NCBI GenBank assembly: GCA_020632495.1
Contig: JACKFL010000005.1
Coordinates: 1,364,001-1,428,000, forward strand
Origin: Candidatus Omnitrophota bacterium
GTDB taxonomy: Bacteria > Omnitrophota > Gorgyraeia > Zapsychrales > Zapsychraceae
Reading direction: 5' to 3'
DNA: 64,000 nt
Shown: positions 8,535 to 15,557 of the stretch, piece by piece
Position numbering within the stretch: position 1 is the stretch's first letter
How the letters are laid out: each line of letters starts with the position of its first letter
The notes under the pieces: generated by a model
Seen by the model: the letters and a program-made list of their open reading frames with translations, nothing else
Databases searched by the model: none
What the model was told of the DNA's origin: nothing
Made by a program: the position numbers and the translations under genes

Positions 8535-8704
8535 AATATTTCAGGAGTAACTATTTCCGCTGCCGTTCCCGTCGGGAAGCCGGCGTTAAAACGGTTTAAA
8601 GCCGGCTGGGCGTCCCAGCCGCTTCGCGGAAAAGAAAGCTTAACGCATTCTAGTTTGTATTGTTTTTCGTGCCGGAAAGCAATTTTACTGGGATGCGTTT
8701 TTTT
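8535..8704 (+). ncRNA. Structured RNA candidate A (riboswitch-like leader or small RNA)
   Basis: About 170 nt between a good promoter and an intrinsic terminator, with no ORF. Helices visible: outer stem TTTCCGC (8554-8560) with GCGGAAA (8626-8632); TTCCC/GGGAA hairpin (8566-8578); the GCCGGC at 8579-8584 can pair with GCCGGC at 8601-8606. The latter competes with a CGGCTGGG/CCCAGCCG hairpin at 8603-8621. Mutually exclusive pairings followed by a terminator 48 bases before the cupin start are the layout of a transcriptional riboswitch or attenuator. I could not match it to a known riboswitch consensus. A stand-alone small RNA is the alternative. Confidence 0.45.
8642..8704 (+). terminator. 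Long intrinsic terminator of RNA candidate A
   Basis: AACGCATTCTA (8642-8652) pairs over 11 positions (with G-U pairs) with TGGGATGCGTT (8689-8699). Inside lies a second 10-pair stem, 8659-8668 with 8674-8683, capped by GTGCC. Seven T follow (8698-8704). Confidence 0.75.
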
Positions 8705-8752
8705 ATGCCCGGCCGCCGGCCGGCCGCGTTGATTCTCACGGAGGTGCAAGCC

Positions 8753-9196
8753 ATGTTAGCCACAGGACTAGTCCATTACACCAGCAGCCAGGAGCCCGAT
8801 ATCTGGATCCCTATTCTTAAGGACCGGGTGGCGGTCCGTCTCCCGGGAGGCAAGACTGATCAGGAGTTTGCTATTGTCGAATTGATATCCCCTGCCGGAG
8901 GCGGTGTGCCCAGGCACCTGCATCAGCGTGAGGACGAAATCTTCATCATTGACGAGGGGATTTGCACCTTTGAGATCGGTGACACCAGTTTTGACGCGGG
9001 TCCCGGATCCGTAACCGTTCTCCCGCGCGGGGTCCCGCACGCGTGGTGGAACCGCAACGACGAACCGGTTCGCATGCATGTGATGTTCCGGCCGGCCGGT
9101 TTCGAGAATTTCTTTGCCGAGAATCTTAAACTCAATTCGACCGTGGAAGGTATGGGCAGGCTGCTCAAAGACCGCTACGGTATCATCATGCTATAG
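8753..9196 (+). CDS. Single-domain cupin protein
   Basis: 147 residues with both cupin motifs: metal-binding PRHLHQREDEIFIIDEG (two His and Glu near residues 46-56) and PGSVTVLPRGVPHAWWN (His near 93). The fold is a small beta barrel, usually binding Fe, Mn or Ni. Such stand-alone cupins act as dioxygenases, isomerases or ligand sensors, and the substrate cannot be inferred here. The start at 8753 follows an ACGGAGGTGCAAGCC ribosome site; the longer frame from 8660 would begin inside the terminator hairpin. It lies 48 bases downstream of a terminator and may be controlled by RNA candidate A. A hairpin ATCCCG/CGGGAT (9202-9218) follows the stop, without a T run. Confidence 0.85.
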   Translation: MLATGLVHYTSSQEPDIWIPILKDRVAVRLPGGKTDQEFAIVELISPAGGGVPRHLHQREDEIFIIDEGICTFEIGDTSFDAGPGSVTVLPRGVPHAWWNRNDEPVRMHVMFRPAGFENFFAENLKLNSTVEGMGRLLKDRYGIIML

Positions 9197-9290
9197 ATAT
9201 TATCCCGATCGACGGGATGCGATGATCCTTCCGGGAGCGACTCAATAAGTGGGTTCGCCGGACAGGATATCGATCAAGGAGGTGAGAGAC

Positions 9291-9383
9291 GTGAAACCTG
9301 CAATCAACAAAAGCAAACCAGAAGCCAAACCAGCCGCCAAGCCGCAACCAGCCAAACCGGCCGGAAAAGCCAAGACCAAATAG
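9291..9383 (+). CDS. 30-residue Lys/Pro/Ala-rich basic peptide
   Basis: A short frame with GTG start preceded by a near-perfect ribosome site AAGGAGGTGA at 9277-9286. The peptide begins MKPAINKSKPEAKPAAKPQP and is built of KP/AKP repeats, like the tails of histone H1-like and TonB-type proteins. It has no hydrophobic part. The strong Shine-Dalgarno with correct spacing is the main evidence that it is translated. It may be a nucleic-acid-binding micro-protein (inference). It is followed by a large GC hairpin at 9426-9466. Confidence 0.5.
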   Translation: MKPAINKSKPEAKPAAKPQPAKPAGKAKTK

Positions 9384-9425
9384 GTCTTCGGTTGGATATT
9401 GTAGAGAATTATCATCCATGACTAT

Positions 9426-9466
9426 CCGGCAGGCCGGTCGGGACATCTGTCCGGGCCGCCTGCCGG
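9426..9466 (+). terminator. Hairpin after the basic micro-gene, terminator-like
   Basis: CCGGCAGGC (9426-9434) pairs with GCCTGCCGG (9458-9466), with an inner GGACA/TGTCC-type stem. Only a short TTTT follows some distance later, so termination efficiency is doubtful. Confidence 0.4.
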
Positions 9467-9503
9467 TACAGCCTGCCTTTTACGCCCCGCCATATTTTCC
9501 TGC

Positions 9504-9531
9504 TTGACAAATCGAAACATTTGAATAAAAT
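9504..9531 (+). promoter_or_regulatory. Strong sigma70-type promoter of RNA candidate B
   Basis: Consensus TTGACA (9504-9509), 16-base spacer, TAAAAT (9526-9531). Initiation is expected near 9538. No ORF with a ribosome site lies downstream before the terminator. Confidence 0.75.
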
Positions 9532-9537
9532 AAGTCG

Positions 9538-9732
9538 ATATTAAACGTATTTGATGGGCTTGGTTGGCGAATTCCCATGCGGAATTGAGATTTGTCTACC
9601 ACGCAACAGGCGTGACCCGAAATATTCCTGGCTGATTAAATCAAATACGTAGAAAAGCTACTGATTAATTTTCGAAGCCGGAAACCCTGAGTTCAGAGCT
9701 CGTTTCACTTAATTGTGGGACGGGCTTTTTTT
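9538..9732 (+). ncRNA. Structured stand-alone small RNA candidate B (~195 nt)
   Basis: An independent RNA unit: strong promoter, no ORF, strong terminator, convergent gene beyond. A perfect 11-pair stem, ACGTATTTGAT (9545-9555) with ATCAAATACGT (9640-9650), encloses two hairpins, AATTCC/GGAATT with loop CATGC (~9570-9586) and CACGC/GCGTG with loop AACAG (9600-9614), giving a three-way junction. GGCTT inside the junction (9557-9561) can pair with AAGCC at 9675-9679 beyond the closing stem, a possible pseudoknot. Length is similar to 6S RNA, but the fold is not the 6S rod with a central bubble. No known family recognised. Confidence 0.6.
9697..9732 (+). terminator. Intrinsic terminator of RNA candidate B
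   Basis: AGCTCGTTTCAC (9697-9708), loop TTAATT, GTGGGACGGGCT (9715-9726): 12 continuous pairs including G-U, then a run of T to 9732. It ends 3 bases before the stop of the convergent DUF2231 gene. Confidence 0.9.
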
Positions 9733-9734
9733 AT

Positions 9735-10298
9735 TTAGTGGGCCTGCATGCCGGGGGACGGTGATGCGTAAAGGCTGGACCGCAGCCCGTACTTATGGAC
9801 GAGCCGGCCGCCGTAGTGGGCCGCGTTGAACAGCAGCAGGAGTTGAAAGGCGTAAATAAGGAGAAAGAGGGACACGGCCGCGATCTCCCCGCGCCGGCCG
9901 AAACGGGCGGTGAACGGCCGGTACAGAAATACGTAGAACAGAAAGATCCCGGTCAGGATGCAGAAACCCAAACGGGCCTGTTCCGCCAGCCGGTAATGGG
10001 CATCCAGCGTGTCGATCACCTCCAATGGCGGAGACGTCAAGTGTTCGGCGGCCATTTCACCGGAGGAGGTCGCGGCAAAGATCGCGACGACACCCGCCAG
10101 CATCAGGCTTACGGCACACGTATTGAGGACGCGCGCCGAGGCCGGCCGGACCAGCGCCGCAATTGTAAAAGCCGGCGCGACAAAAAACAGGACGATCGGA
10201 AAGTGGACTACCAGCGGATGCAGTCCGCCCCAGTCGGACAAACCGGCTGAAAGGGTCCCGAAAATATTTTGAAACAAACCGGCAAAGGATGGCTCCAT
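9735..10298 (-). CDS. DUF2231 family integral membrane protein
   Basis: 187 residues with four predicted membrane segments. The diagnostic HPLVVHFPIVLFF at the start of the first helix is the DUF2231 signature (His residues at the membrane face). The following helices (LNTCAVSLMLAGVVAIFAA, LGFCILTGIFLFYVFLY, IAAVSLFLLIYAFQLLLLF) fit. DUF2231 proteins are often found with c-type cytochromes and are suspected heme- or redox-associated membrane proteins (family knowledge; function unproven). The start at 10298 is preferred over 10352, because it follows a purine-rich GTGGTGGAC and gives the normal short N-terminus. It diverges from the porin gene at 10370 and shares the intergenic promoter region with it. 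Confidence 0.8.
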   Translation of the reverse strand: MEPSFAGLFQNIFGTLSAGLSDWGGLHPLVVHFPIVLFFVAPAFTIAALVRPASARVLNTCAVSLMLAGVVAIFAATSSGEMAAEHLTSPPLEVIDTLDAHYRLAEQARLGFCILTGIFLFYVFLYRPFTARFGRRGEIAAVSLFLLIYAFQLLLLFNAAHYGGRLVHKYGLRSSLYASPSPGMQAH

Positions 10299-10369
10299 GT
10301 CCACCACATTAGGACAAAAGCGATCCGGCGTCAAGGTCTTAAACCGATACACAGCATGAAGGGGGTAAC

Positions 10370-11749
10370 ATGAAGGTTTTCAGAAGTCTATTGGCCGCCG
10401 TGATGGTCGCGGCCCTCACCGTTTCGCCGGCGCACGCCGACGAAGTCGCCGAACTGCGCGCGATGATCGAGGATATGCGCCGAGATTATGAAACGCGCAT
10501 CGAGATGCTCGAAGGCAAGATCGAGCGGCTGGAAGCCGGTCAGGAAGAGGCGGTCGACCGCCGCGTCGCCGAGGTCCGCGAGGAACTCAAAGAAGAGATC
10601 CGCCGCGACACCGCGGACGGCGGTTGGAAGGCGCAGTACGTGGGCCGGTATGAAGGCGATTTCCAGAAAGGCGGCTTTGAGGTCGAGAGTCCCGCGGGCA
10701 TGGCCAAGGTCACCGTCGGCGGGTACATGGACCATGAATTCGAAAACTTTGAGAACACCGACTCCACCTTCGATCAGCACCGCTGGATCATCAACGTCGG
10801 CGCGCAATTGGGTGAACGGCTGCGCTTTTTCTCCGAGTATGAGATCGAACACGGCGGCCCCGACGCCGCGGGCGGCGGCGAGGCCAAGGTCGAGCAGGCC
10901 TATATCGACTATCTGATCACCGAGTGGATCAATCTGCGCTTCGGGGCCTTGCTGGTGCCGTTCGGACGGACCAATATTTATCACGACTCCGACCTGCGGG
11001 ACCTGACCTCGCGGCCTTTGGTCGCGCGGGACATCATCCCGACCACCTGGACCGAATCGGGGGCGGCCTTCTTCGGCGAATTCGCGCCGGTGATCGGCGC
11101 GTACGAAGACCTCGTCGTCAACTACGAAGTTCAGGTAATCAACGGTCTTAACGACGGATTCTCGGATACGGGGCTGGGCGGGGCGCGCGGCAGTCTCAGT
11201 TCCGACAACAATAACAACAAGGCCGTAGCCGGTCGGGTGGTCTTAAGCCCGGCCTTGGGCCATGAAGTCGGACTCAGCGGATACTACGGGGCCTACAATG
11301 AATACGGTGATTCGATCAGCGGTAAGGGTGTCGACTTTCTGTCCACCTGGGGACCGCTGGAGCTGACCGGGGAGTACGCCTACTTCAAGGTCAACGCTCC
11401 GGAGTTTGCCGCCTCCGGGATCACCGATATCGCCGATGAGTTCGAGGGGTACCACATCCAGGCGGCCTATCATTTCTGGCCGGCATTTTTGGACGAGACC
11501 TTCCTCGGCCGGACGTTCGAGGATCCGGTGTTTACATTGGTCGGCCGCTACGGATGGGCGCGAATCGACGATGACGCCGATGCCGGGACCGGCGACAATG
11601 AGGAAGACCGCTGGACGCTGGGGATCAATTACCGCCCGGTGGAAAGCTGGGTCATGAAACTGGAATATCAGTGGAACGACACCGAGAATGAGGCCCTGGA
11701 ACGCGGCAAGAACGACGGCTGGTTCTGGTCGGTGGCGATGGGATTCTGA
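10370..11749 (+). CDS. Outer-membrane porin with N-terminal coiled coil
   Basis: 459 residues: signal peptide (SLLAAVMVAALTVSPAHA), a charged coiled coil of ~70 residues (VAELRAMIEDMRRDYETRIE onward), then an amphipathic beta-barrel domain ending in ...WFWSVAMGF, the C-terminal Phe expected of outer-membrane proteins. Repeated beta-strand patterns and segments such as LRFGALLVPFGRTNIYHDSDLRD recall the phosphate-selective (OprO/OprP) and related carbohydrate porin superfamily. The coiled coil may span to peptidoglycan. An AAGGGGGTAAC site precedes the ATG. It overlaps the FMN-binding gene by 1 base (TGATG), so both are co-translated. Confidence 0.85.
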   Translation: MKVFRSLLAAVMVAALTVSPAHADEVAELRAMIEDMRRDYETRIEMLEGKIERLEAGQEEAVDRRVAEVREELKEEIRRDTADGGWKAQYVGRYEGDFQKGGFEVESPAGMAKVTVGGYMDHEFENFENTDSTFDQHRWIINVGAQLGERLRFFSEYEIEHGGPDAAGGGEAKVEQAYIDYLITEWINLRFGALLVPFGRTNIYHDSDLRDLTSRPLVARDIIPTTWTESGAAFFGEFAPVIGAYEDLVVNYEVQVINGLNDGFSDTGLGGARGSLSSDNNNNKAVAGRVVLSPALGHEVGLSGYYGAYNEYGDSISGKGVDFLSTWGPLELTGEYAYFKVNAPEFAASGITDIADEFEGYHIQAAYHFWPAFLDETFLGRTFEDPVFTLVGRYGWARIDDDADAGTGDNEEDRWTLGINYRPVESWVMKLEYQWNDTENEALERGKNDGWFWSVAMGF

Positions 11750-12291
11750 TGAAGAAAACGTTGCTGATCATCATACTAACCCTCGGGGCGGCCGCGACCG
11801 CCTCGGGGGCGCATCTGATCACCGTCGAAAAGGCATTGCCGAAAATCTACCGCGACGCGGACCGCTTTGAGAGCGAGGCGCTTCAATTCGATACTCCGCA
11901 AATGGAAAGGTTGGAGGAGGCCGCGCAGATCAGTTTCGGTGCGTCGCACGCGCCCGGGATCATCCGGCATACGGCCATCCGCAACGGCACGCCGGTGGGG
12001 GTCGCGTTTGAAGACACGGTGGTGGGGAAATGGGGGCCGATCCATTACGTGGTCGGCCTCGACACCTCCGGGAATGTAGAGGAGGTTGTGATCCTGGATT
12101 ACTACGAAATCCGCGGCAAACCGGCGGCCAAGCGTCGTTTCCTGAAACAGTACCGCGGCAAGGGCGTCAGCGATCCGATCCGGTTGCGCAAGGATATCGA
12201 CGGTGTGACCGGCGCGACGATCACCTCACGCTCCTTAACCGACGGTGTGCGTAAGACCGTGCATATCCATTCCTTGATAAGCTCAGAATGA
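11749..12291 (+). CDS. Exported FMN-binding domain protein
   Basis: 180 residues: signal peptide (LLIIILTLGAAATASGA) and an FMN-binding domain like RnfG/NqrC and NosR. The flavinylation motif DGVTGATITSRS near residues 145-156 contains the Thr that ApbE links to FMN through a phosphoester (family knowledge). The domain faces the periplasm. An ApbE transferase is not encoded in this window. Coupling to the porin gene suggests an outer-envelope electron-transfer or flavin-dependent reduction module (inference). No heme motif or iron-sulfur motif is present in either protein. Confidence 0.85.
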   Translation: MKKTLLIIILTLGAAATASGAHLITVEKALPKIYRDADRFESEALQFDTPQMERLEEAAQISFGASHAPGIIRHTAIRNGTPVGVAFEDTVVGKWGPIHYVVGLDTSGNVEEVVILDYYEIRGKPAAKRRFLKQYRGKGVSDPIRLRKDIDGVTGATITSRSLTDGVRKTVHIHSLISSE

Positions 12292-12340
12292 CGGGCACCC
12301 GGACAGCGGGACAATAATGCTACCTCCCCAAGGCCAAGAG

Positions 12341-12349
12341 TGGTATACT
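12341..12349 (+). promoter_or_regulatory. Extended -10 giving a predicted leaderless mRNA
   Basis: TGGTATACT: extended TG plus TATACT ending 7 bases before ATG 12357, so the expected first transcribed base is the A of the start codon or one base before. No Shine-Dalgarno is present. CTACCTCCC occurs twice around the box. Confidence 0.6.
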
Positions 12350-12356
12350 ACCTCCC

Positions 12357-13727
12357 ATGGCAACCTACAAAACGATCGCCAAGACCGTTAAGGCTGAGGA
12401 CGGACGCGAGATTCACTACACCGAAGTCTTGACGGGACTGACTTATGCCTTGGACCTTCCGCTCGCGCAACCCGCGGGCCACACCCTGCGCACTTGTTGG
12501 ATCGGCATGCATATCGGCCGCCAGCTGGACCTCAAACCCGACCAGCTTTGGGAACTCTATTACACGCTTCTGCTGAAGGACGCGGGCGGCAGCCGCATCG
12601 GCTCACGGCTGTTCGAGCTGTTTTACAATGATGATTTGGTGGTCCAGCATGCCTACCGCAAACTCAACCGCCAGCAGTTTAAAGACGTCCTGCGGTTTCT
12701 CAATAAGCACGCCGGGATCTTTGAAGGGACGTTCGGCCAGCTGAGCCGGATCATCAACCTGCTGATTCAGTGGAAATCCGTGACCGCGGAATTGAGCAAG
12801 ATCAAAGGCGAAGCCGGTGCGGAGATCGCAAAGAATCTCGATTTTCCCGAAGCCGTTGCCGCGGCCATACGCGCCGTCGATGAGCACTTTAACGGCAAGG
12901 GGCAGCCGCAGGGACTGGAAGGGGACAAGATCCCCCTGTACGCGCGCATCGCCCTGCTCGCTCAAGTCGTGGACGCCATCCACGCCGATGACGGCAAGGA
13001 TGCCGCGCTGGCCGAAGCCGAAGCCCGCAGCGGCACCTGGTTTGATCCCCAGGTCGTCGCCGCCTTCAAAACCGTTGCCGAAGGGGATGCCTTTTGGGCG
13101 GGATTGACCTCTGCCGAGCTGCGCGCGGCGGTCGTTAAGCTGGAACCGAAGGACAAGGTGATTATTCTCACTGAGGAAAAGCTGGATGATCTCGCCCAGG
13201 CATTCGGTGTCATCATCGACAACAAAAGCGACTTCACCAAAGGGCACAGCGGGCGGGTGGCCGAGTATGCCGAGGCCATCGGTAAACTGGACGGCATGGA
13301 CATGCCGTCTTTGCGTCAATTGAAACGCGCCGCGCTGCTGCATGATCTCGGCCGGCTGGGCATCAGCAACGCCATCCTCGACAAACCGGTGGCCATCACC
13401 AAAACGGAGCATGAGATGACGCAAAAGCACGCGGTGTGGTCGGAAGAAATTCTCGGACGCATTTCCATTTTCCGTCAGCTGGCCGTAGTGGCCGGCGCCC
13501 ATCATGAACGCCTCGACGGACTCGGCTATCCCAACGGCAAGAAGAAAGACGATATTCCCGGTGACTCCCGCATCATCACCGTGGCCGACATCTACGACGC
13601 CTTAACCACGACCCGTCCCCACCGGGGGCGCATGGACAATCCCAAGGCCTTTGAGATCCTCAACGGCATGCGCGACGGCGCGTTGGAAGGTAAGTATGTG
13701 GATCTGTTGCGGAAGAATGTCGAATAA
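12357..13727 (+). CDS. HD-GYP domain protein with an extra degenerate HD domain
   Basis: 456 residues, cytoplasmic. The C-terminal half (from ~280) is an HD-GYP phosphodiesterase domain: HSGRVAEYAEAI, LLHDLGRLGISN, HAVWSEEIL and AGAHHERLDGLGYPNG, then VADIYDALTTTRPHR. All metal ligands and the HHExxDGxGYP signature are present, so cyclic-di-GMP or a related dinucleotide is the probable substrate. The N-terminal ~240 residues repeat a helical HD-like layout in which the HD pair reads KDAGG (LLLKDAGGSRIGSRLF), so one metal ligand is lost. This half is probably a regulatory domain. The gene appears leaderless from the extended -10 at 12341. Confidence 0.88.
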   Translation: MATYKTIAKTVKAEDGREIHYTEVLTGLTYALDLPLAQPAGHTLRTCWIGMHIGRQLDLKPDQLWELYYTLLLKDAGGSRIGSRLFELFYNDDLVVQHAYRKLNRQQFKDVLRFLNKHAGIFEGTFGQLSRIINLLIQWKSVTAELSKIKGEAGAEIAKNLDFPEAVAAAIRAVDEHFNGKGQPQGLEGDKIPLYARIALLAQVVDAIHADDGKDAALAEAEARSGTWFDPQVVAAFKTVAEGDAFWAGLTSAELRAAVVKLEPKDKVIILTEEKLDDLAQAFGVIIDNKSDFTKGHSGRVAEYAEAIGKLDGMDMPSLRQLKRAALLHDLGRLGISNAILDKPVAITKTEHEMTQKHAVWSEEILGRISIFRQLAVVAGAHHERLDGLGYPNGKKKDDIPGDSRIITVADIYDALTTTRPHRGRMDNPKAFEILNGMRDGALEGKYVDLLRKNVE

Positions 13728-13773
13728 CTGCGCGGACCGATCCGTCTGTCCGTCCCTACCAAGGAATTTTATC

Positions 13774-14169
13774 ATGAGCAGTAAAAGAATACTCAAGGCC
13801 GCCCTGGTCTGTGCCGTGCTGGCGGCCGGTTGCGCCGGCGATCCCGAGGTCAAAATTGTCCCCGAGACGCAGGTCGTGATCAGCACCAGCGGCGACGATC
13901 GTATTACCATCTCCGACAGCGACGGCATCCGGAATGTGGTCGGCCTGCAGCGCATCCCCGTGGGAACGGAATACCGCGACCAGCCCATCGATTTTCAGTT
14001 CGATCAGACCGGGGCCCTGCGCTACGATATCAAAGTGGGCGACGCCTTCAAGGCTCCCGGTACGGTGTTGCATGTGGAAGTAACCGATATGAACGGCAAC
14101 CAGAGCTTTCATTTCATCCGCTCCACACCCCAGGGATTTCAGACCGGGACCTTTGCCAAGAACGGCTAA
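13774..14169 (+). CDS. Small lipoprotein of unknown function
   Basis: 131 residues. The lipobox LAAGC (Cys at residue 20) follows a short hydrophobic signal (AALVCAVLAAGC). The mature protein is beta-rich with many Asp and Ile/Val (VVISTSGDDRITISDSDGI), consistent with a small immunoglobulin-like or beta-sandwich fold. No family recognised. The start at 13774 follows CAAGGAATTTTATC; the frame upstream is not coding. It sits 46 bases after the HD-GYP gene and ends 60 bases before the leaderless amidase gene. Confidence 0.75.
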   Translation: MSSKRILKAALVCAVLAAGCAGDPEVKIVPETQVVISTSGDDRITISDSDGIRNVVGLQRIPVGTEYRDQPIDFQFDQTGALRYDIKVGDAFKAPGTVLHVEVTDMNGNQSFHFIRSTPQGFQTGTFAKNG

Positions 14170-14194
14170 TCGGACCGCCGCGGGGCAGAGATAG

Positions 14195-14223
14195 TTGACA
14201 GGTGAACTAACCGGTGATATGCT
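14195..14223 (+). promoter_or_regulatory. Consensus promoter for a leaderless gene
   Basis: TTGACA (14195-14200), exact 17-base spacer, TATGCT (14218-14223), then six bases to ATG 14230. Predicted +1 coincides with the start codon. Confidence 0.75.
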
Positions 14224-14229
14224 TGAAGC

Positions 14230-14931
14230 ATGCCCGTCGCCGTTCGCCCCAAGAAAGTTCTTCAAGTCCTGATTCTCATTGCCGGTATCGGTTATTGCTG
14301 GAACGCCCTGCCGCATTCGATGGTCTGGGCGGACCTGAAGGCCAAGTTTCACGATCCCACCGCTAACCTGGACATCCGTCCGGGGGACATCATTTTTCAG
14401 GACATCCACGGCAAGCTTTTTCGCGTGATCGAGGACGTCTCGGGCAGCCGCCTGACGCATTGCGGGATCGTGGTCCGGCATGACGGCGAACTATATGTGC
14501 TGGAGGCCATCGGACCGGTGATGCTGACGCCGTTGAAGGAGTGGGTCCACCGCGGCATCGGCAGCCGTTTCACCGTGGTGCGGCTGAAGGCGCCGTATCG
14601 GTCGTACGTCCCGGCGATCGTCCGCGCGGGGTATGCCTACCTGAGCAAACCGTATGACTTTCAGTATGAGATGACCGACGACAAAATCTATTGTTCGGAG
14701 CTGGTGTACAAGGCGGTGGAGACCGCCGCCGGCATCACGCTCGGTCCGCTGCGCCGACTGGGTGATCTGAAGTGGCAGGGCCATGAAGCCTTTATCCGGG
14801 CGATGACCGGCGGGGAGTTGCCGTTGGACCGGAAGATCATCACGCCCGGCGATCTGGCCGCCTCCGATAAAGTGGATGTTGTCTTCTCTAATTTCAAACG
14901 CCCTGCCCCGGAAAAGAAGCTGGTCCGCTGA
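14230..14931 (+). CDS. Permuted papain-like amidase/peptidase (YiiX/NlpC-P60 superfamily)
   Basis: 233 residues with one N-terminal hydrophobic segment. The catalytic pair is in permuted order: His77 in SRLTHCGIVV first, Cys155 in KIYCSELVYKAV later, the hallmark of the YiiX/YaeF/LRAT-like branch of NlpC/P60. RPGDIIFQD (near residue 53) is the conserved entry strand of this group. It probably hydrolyses an amide or thioester at the periplasmic side of the membrane (wall peptide or lipid; inference). There is no ribosome site; the perfect promoter 14195-14223 predicts a transcript that starts at the initiator ATG. Confidence 0.85.
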   Translation: MPVAVRPKKVLQVLILIAGIGYCWNALPHSMVWADLKAKFHDPTANLDIRPGDIIFQDIHGKLFRVIEDVSGSRLTHCGIVVRHDGELYVLEAIGPVMLTPLKEWVHRGIGSRFTVVRLKAPYRSYVPAIVRAGYAYLSKPYDFQYEMTDDKIYCSELVYKAVETAAGITLGPLRRLGDLKWQGHEAFIRAMTGGELPLDRKIITPGDLAASDKVDVVFSNFKRPAPEKKLVR

Positions 14932-14963
14932 CCGGGGGCTTCATTTCCTGTCTTTCATCCAAC

Positions 14964-15008
14964 TTTAATGGATTTTTAATCTTCTCTTAATCTCCCCTTT
15001 GCTACACT
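14964..15008 (+). promoter_or_regulatory. OmpR/PhoB-type direct repeats plus -10
   Basis: TTTAAT at 14964 and 14975 and CTTAAT at 14986 are spaced exactly 11 bases, the helical-turn spacing bound by winged-helix regulators of the OmpR family. A -10-like TACACT (15003-15008) lies 11 bases downstream, with the last repeat in the -35 position. This arrangement is typical of an activator-dependent promoter. Confidence 0.55.
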
Positions 15009-15068
15009 GCCCCTCAGTTGGTTGACGCAAACAACGGATAATCACCAACCTAAAAAAGGAGGTATGTG

Positions 15069-15398
15069 ATGAAAACGTTAATGGGTATCACCCTGCTGGC
15101 CCTGATCATCGGATTGGCCGCGCCGTCATTCGCTTTTTTCGGCCTGCCGGAAACAGTGGAAGGGACGGTCGAGGAGGTCGACGCGGACATCCTGGCCGTG
15201 CACACGGTCAAGGGGAACACGGAGAAGATCATCCAGATCCTGCTGGGACCGGAGACCGAATACACTGACATTGCGGCCGCGGATGAACTCAAGCCCGGCG
15301 ATGTCGTTCAAATCAAATACAAAGAAAAGGACGGCGACCGCATCGCCGTCTCCGTAACGAAGATCGCGGCGAAGGTGTCGAGGGAGTTGAAGATTTAG
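15069..15398 (+). CDS. Small exported beta-barrel protein (DUF5666-like)
   Basis: 109 residues: signal peptide (LMGITLLALIIGLAAPSFA), then a small OB-like beta domain beginning VEGTVEEVDADILAVHTVKG and including LKPGDVVQIKYKEKDGDRIAVSV. This alternation resembles the DUF5666/OB-fold periplasmic proteins. ATG 15069 is preferred because AAAGGAGGT (15055-15063) is five bases before it; a GTG lies just upstream at 15066. The promoter region carries three 11-base-spaced repeats, so it is probably controlled by an OmpR-family regulator (inference), perhaps phosphate or osmotic stress. Confidence 0.75.
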   Translation: MKTLMGITLLALIIGLAAPSFAFFGLPETVEGTVEEVDADILAVHTVKGNTEKIIQILLGPETEYTDIAAADELKPGDVVQIKYKEKDGDRIAVSVTKIAAKVSRELKI

Positions 15399-15414
15399 TT
15401 CCTGCGGACGTGAG

Positions 15415-15541
15415 TCGGGATAAGGGATGCGGGATAAGTGATAGGAACAGTTTACCGCCGTTTCACCGGAGCAGGCCCGGGAGGTAAACCTGATTTGCCG
15501 CAGACTGTTCTTATCCCGTATCACGTATCCCTTATCCCCTT
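15415..15541. repeat. Palindromic repeat, GGGATAAGGGAT family
   Basis: Two ~35-base arms made of degenerate words (GGGATAAGGGAT, GGGATAAG, GAACAGT) face each other around a ~55-base centre. A related half copy is at 20293-20313. The element sits between the DUF5666-like gene and the response regulator gene, whose ribosome site follows it directly. Looks like a non-coding mobile palindrome. Confidence 0.65.
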
Positions 15542-15557
15542 AGAAAAGGAGCGCGTC

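Noticed and set aside
8535..8704. Possible known riboswitch (c-di-GMP-I, ZTP, SAM, FMN) before the cupin gene
   Set aside because: GCCGGCTGGGCG recalls part of the ZTP motif, but the other conserved blocks of these classes are missing.
9538..9732. 6S RNA
   Set aside because: Length fits, but the ends do not close into a long rod with a central bubble.
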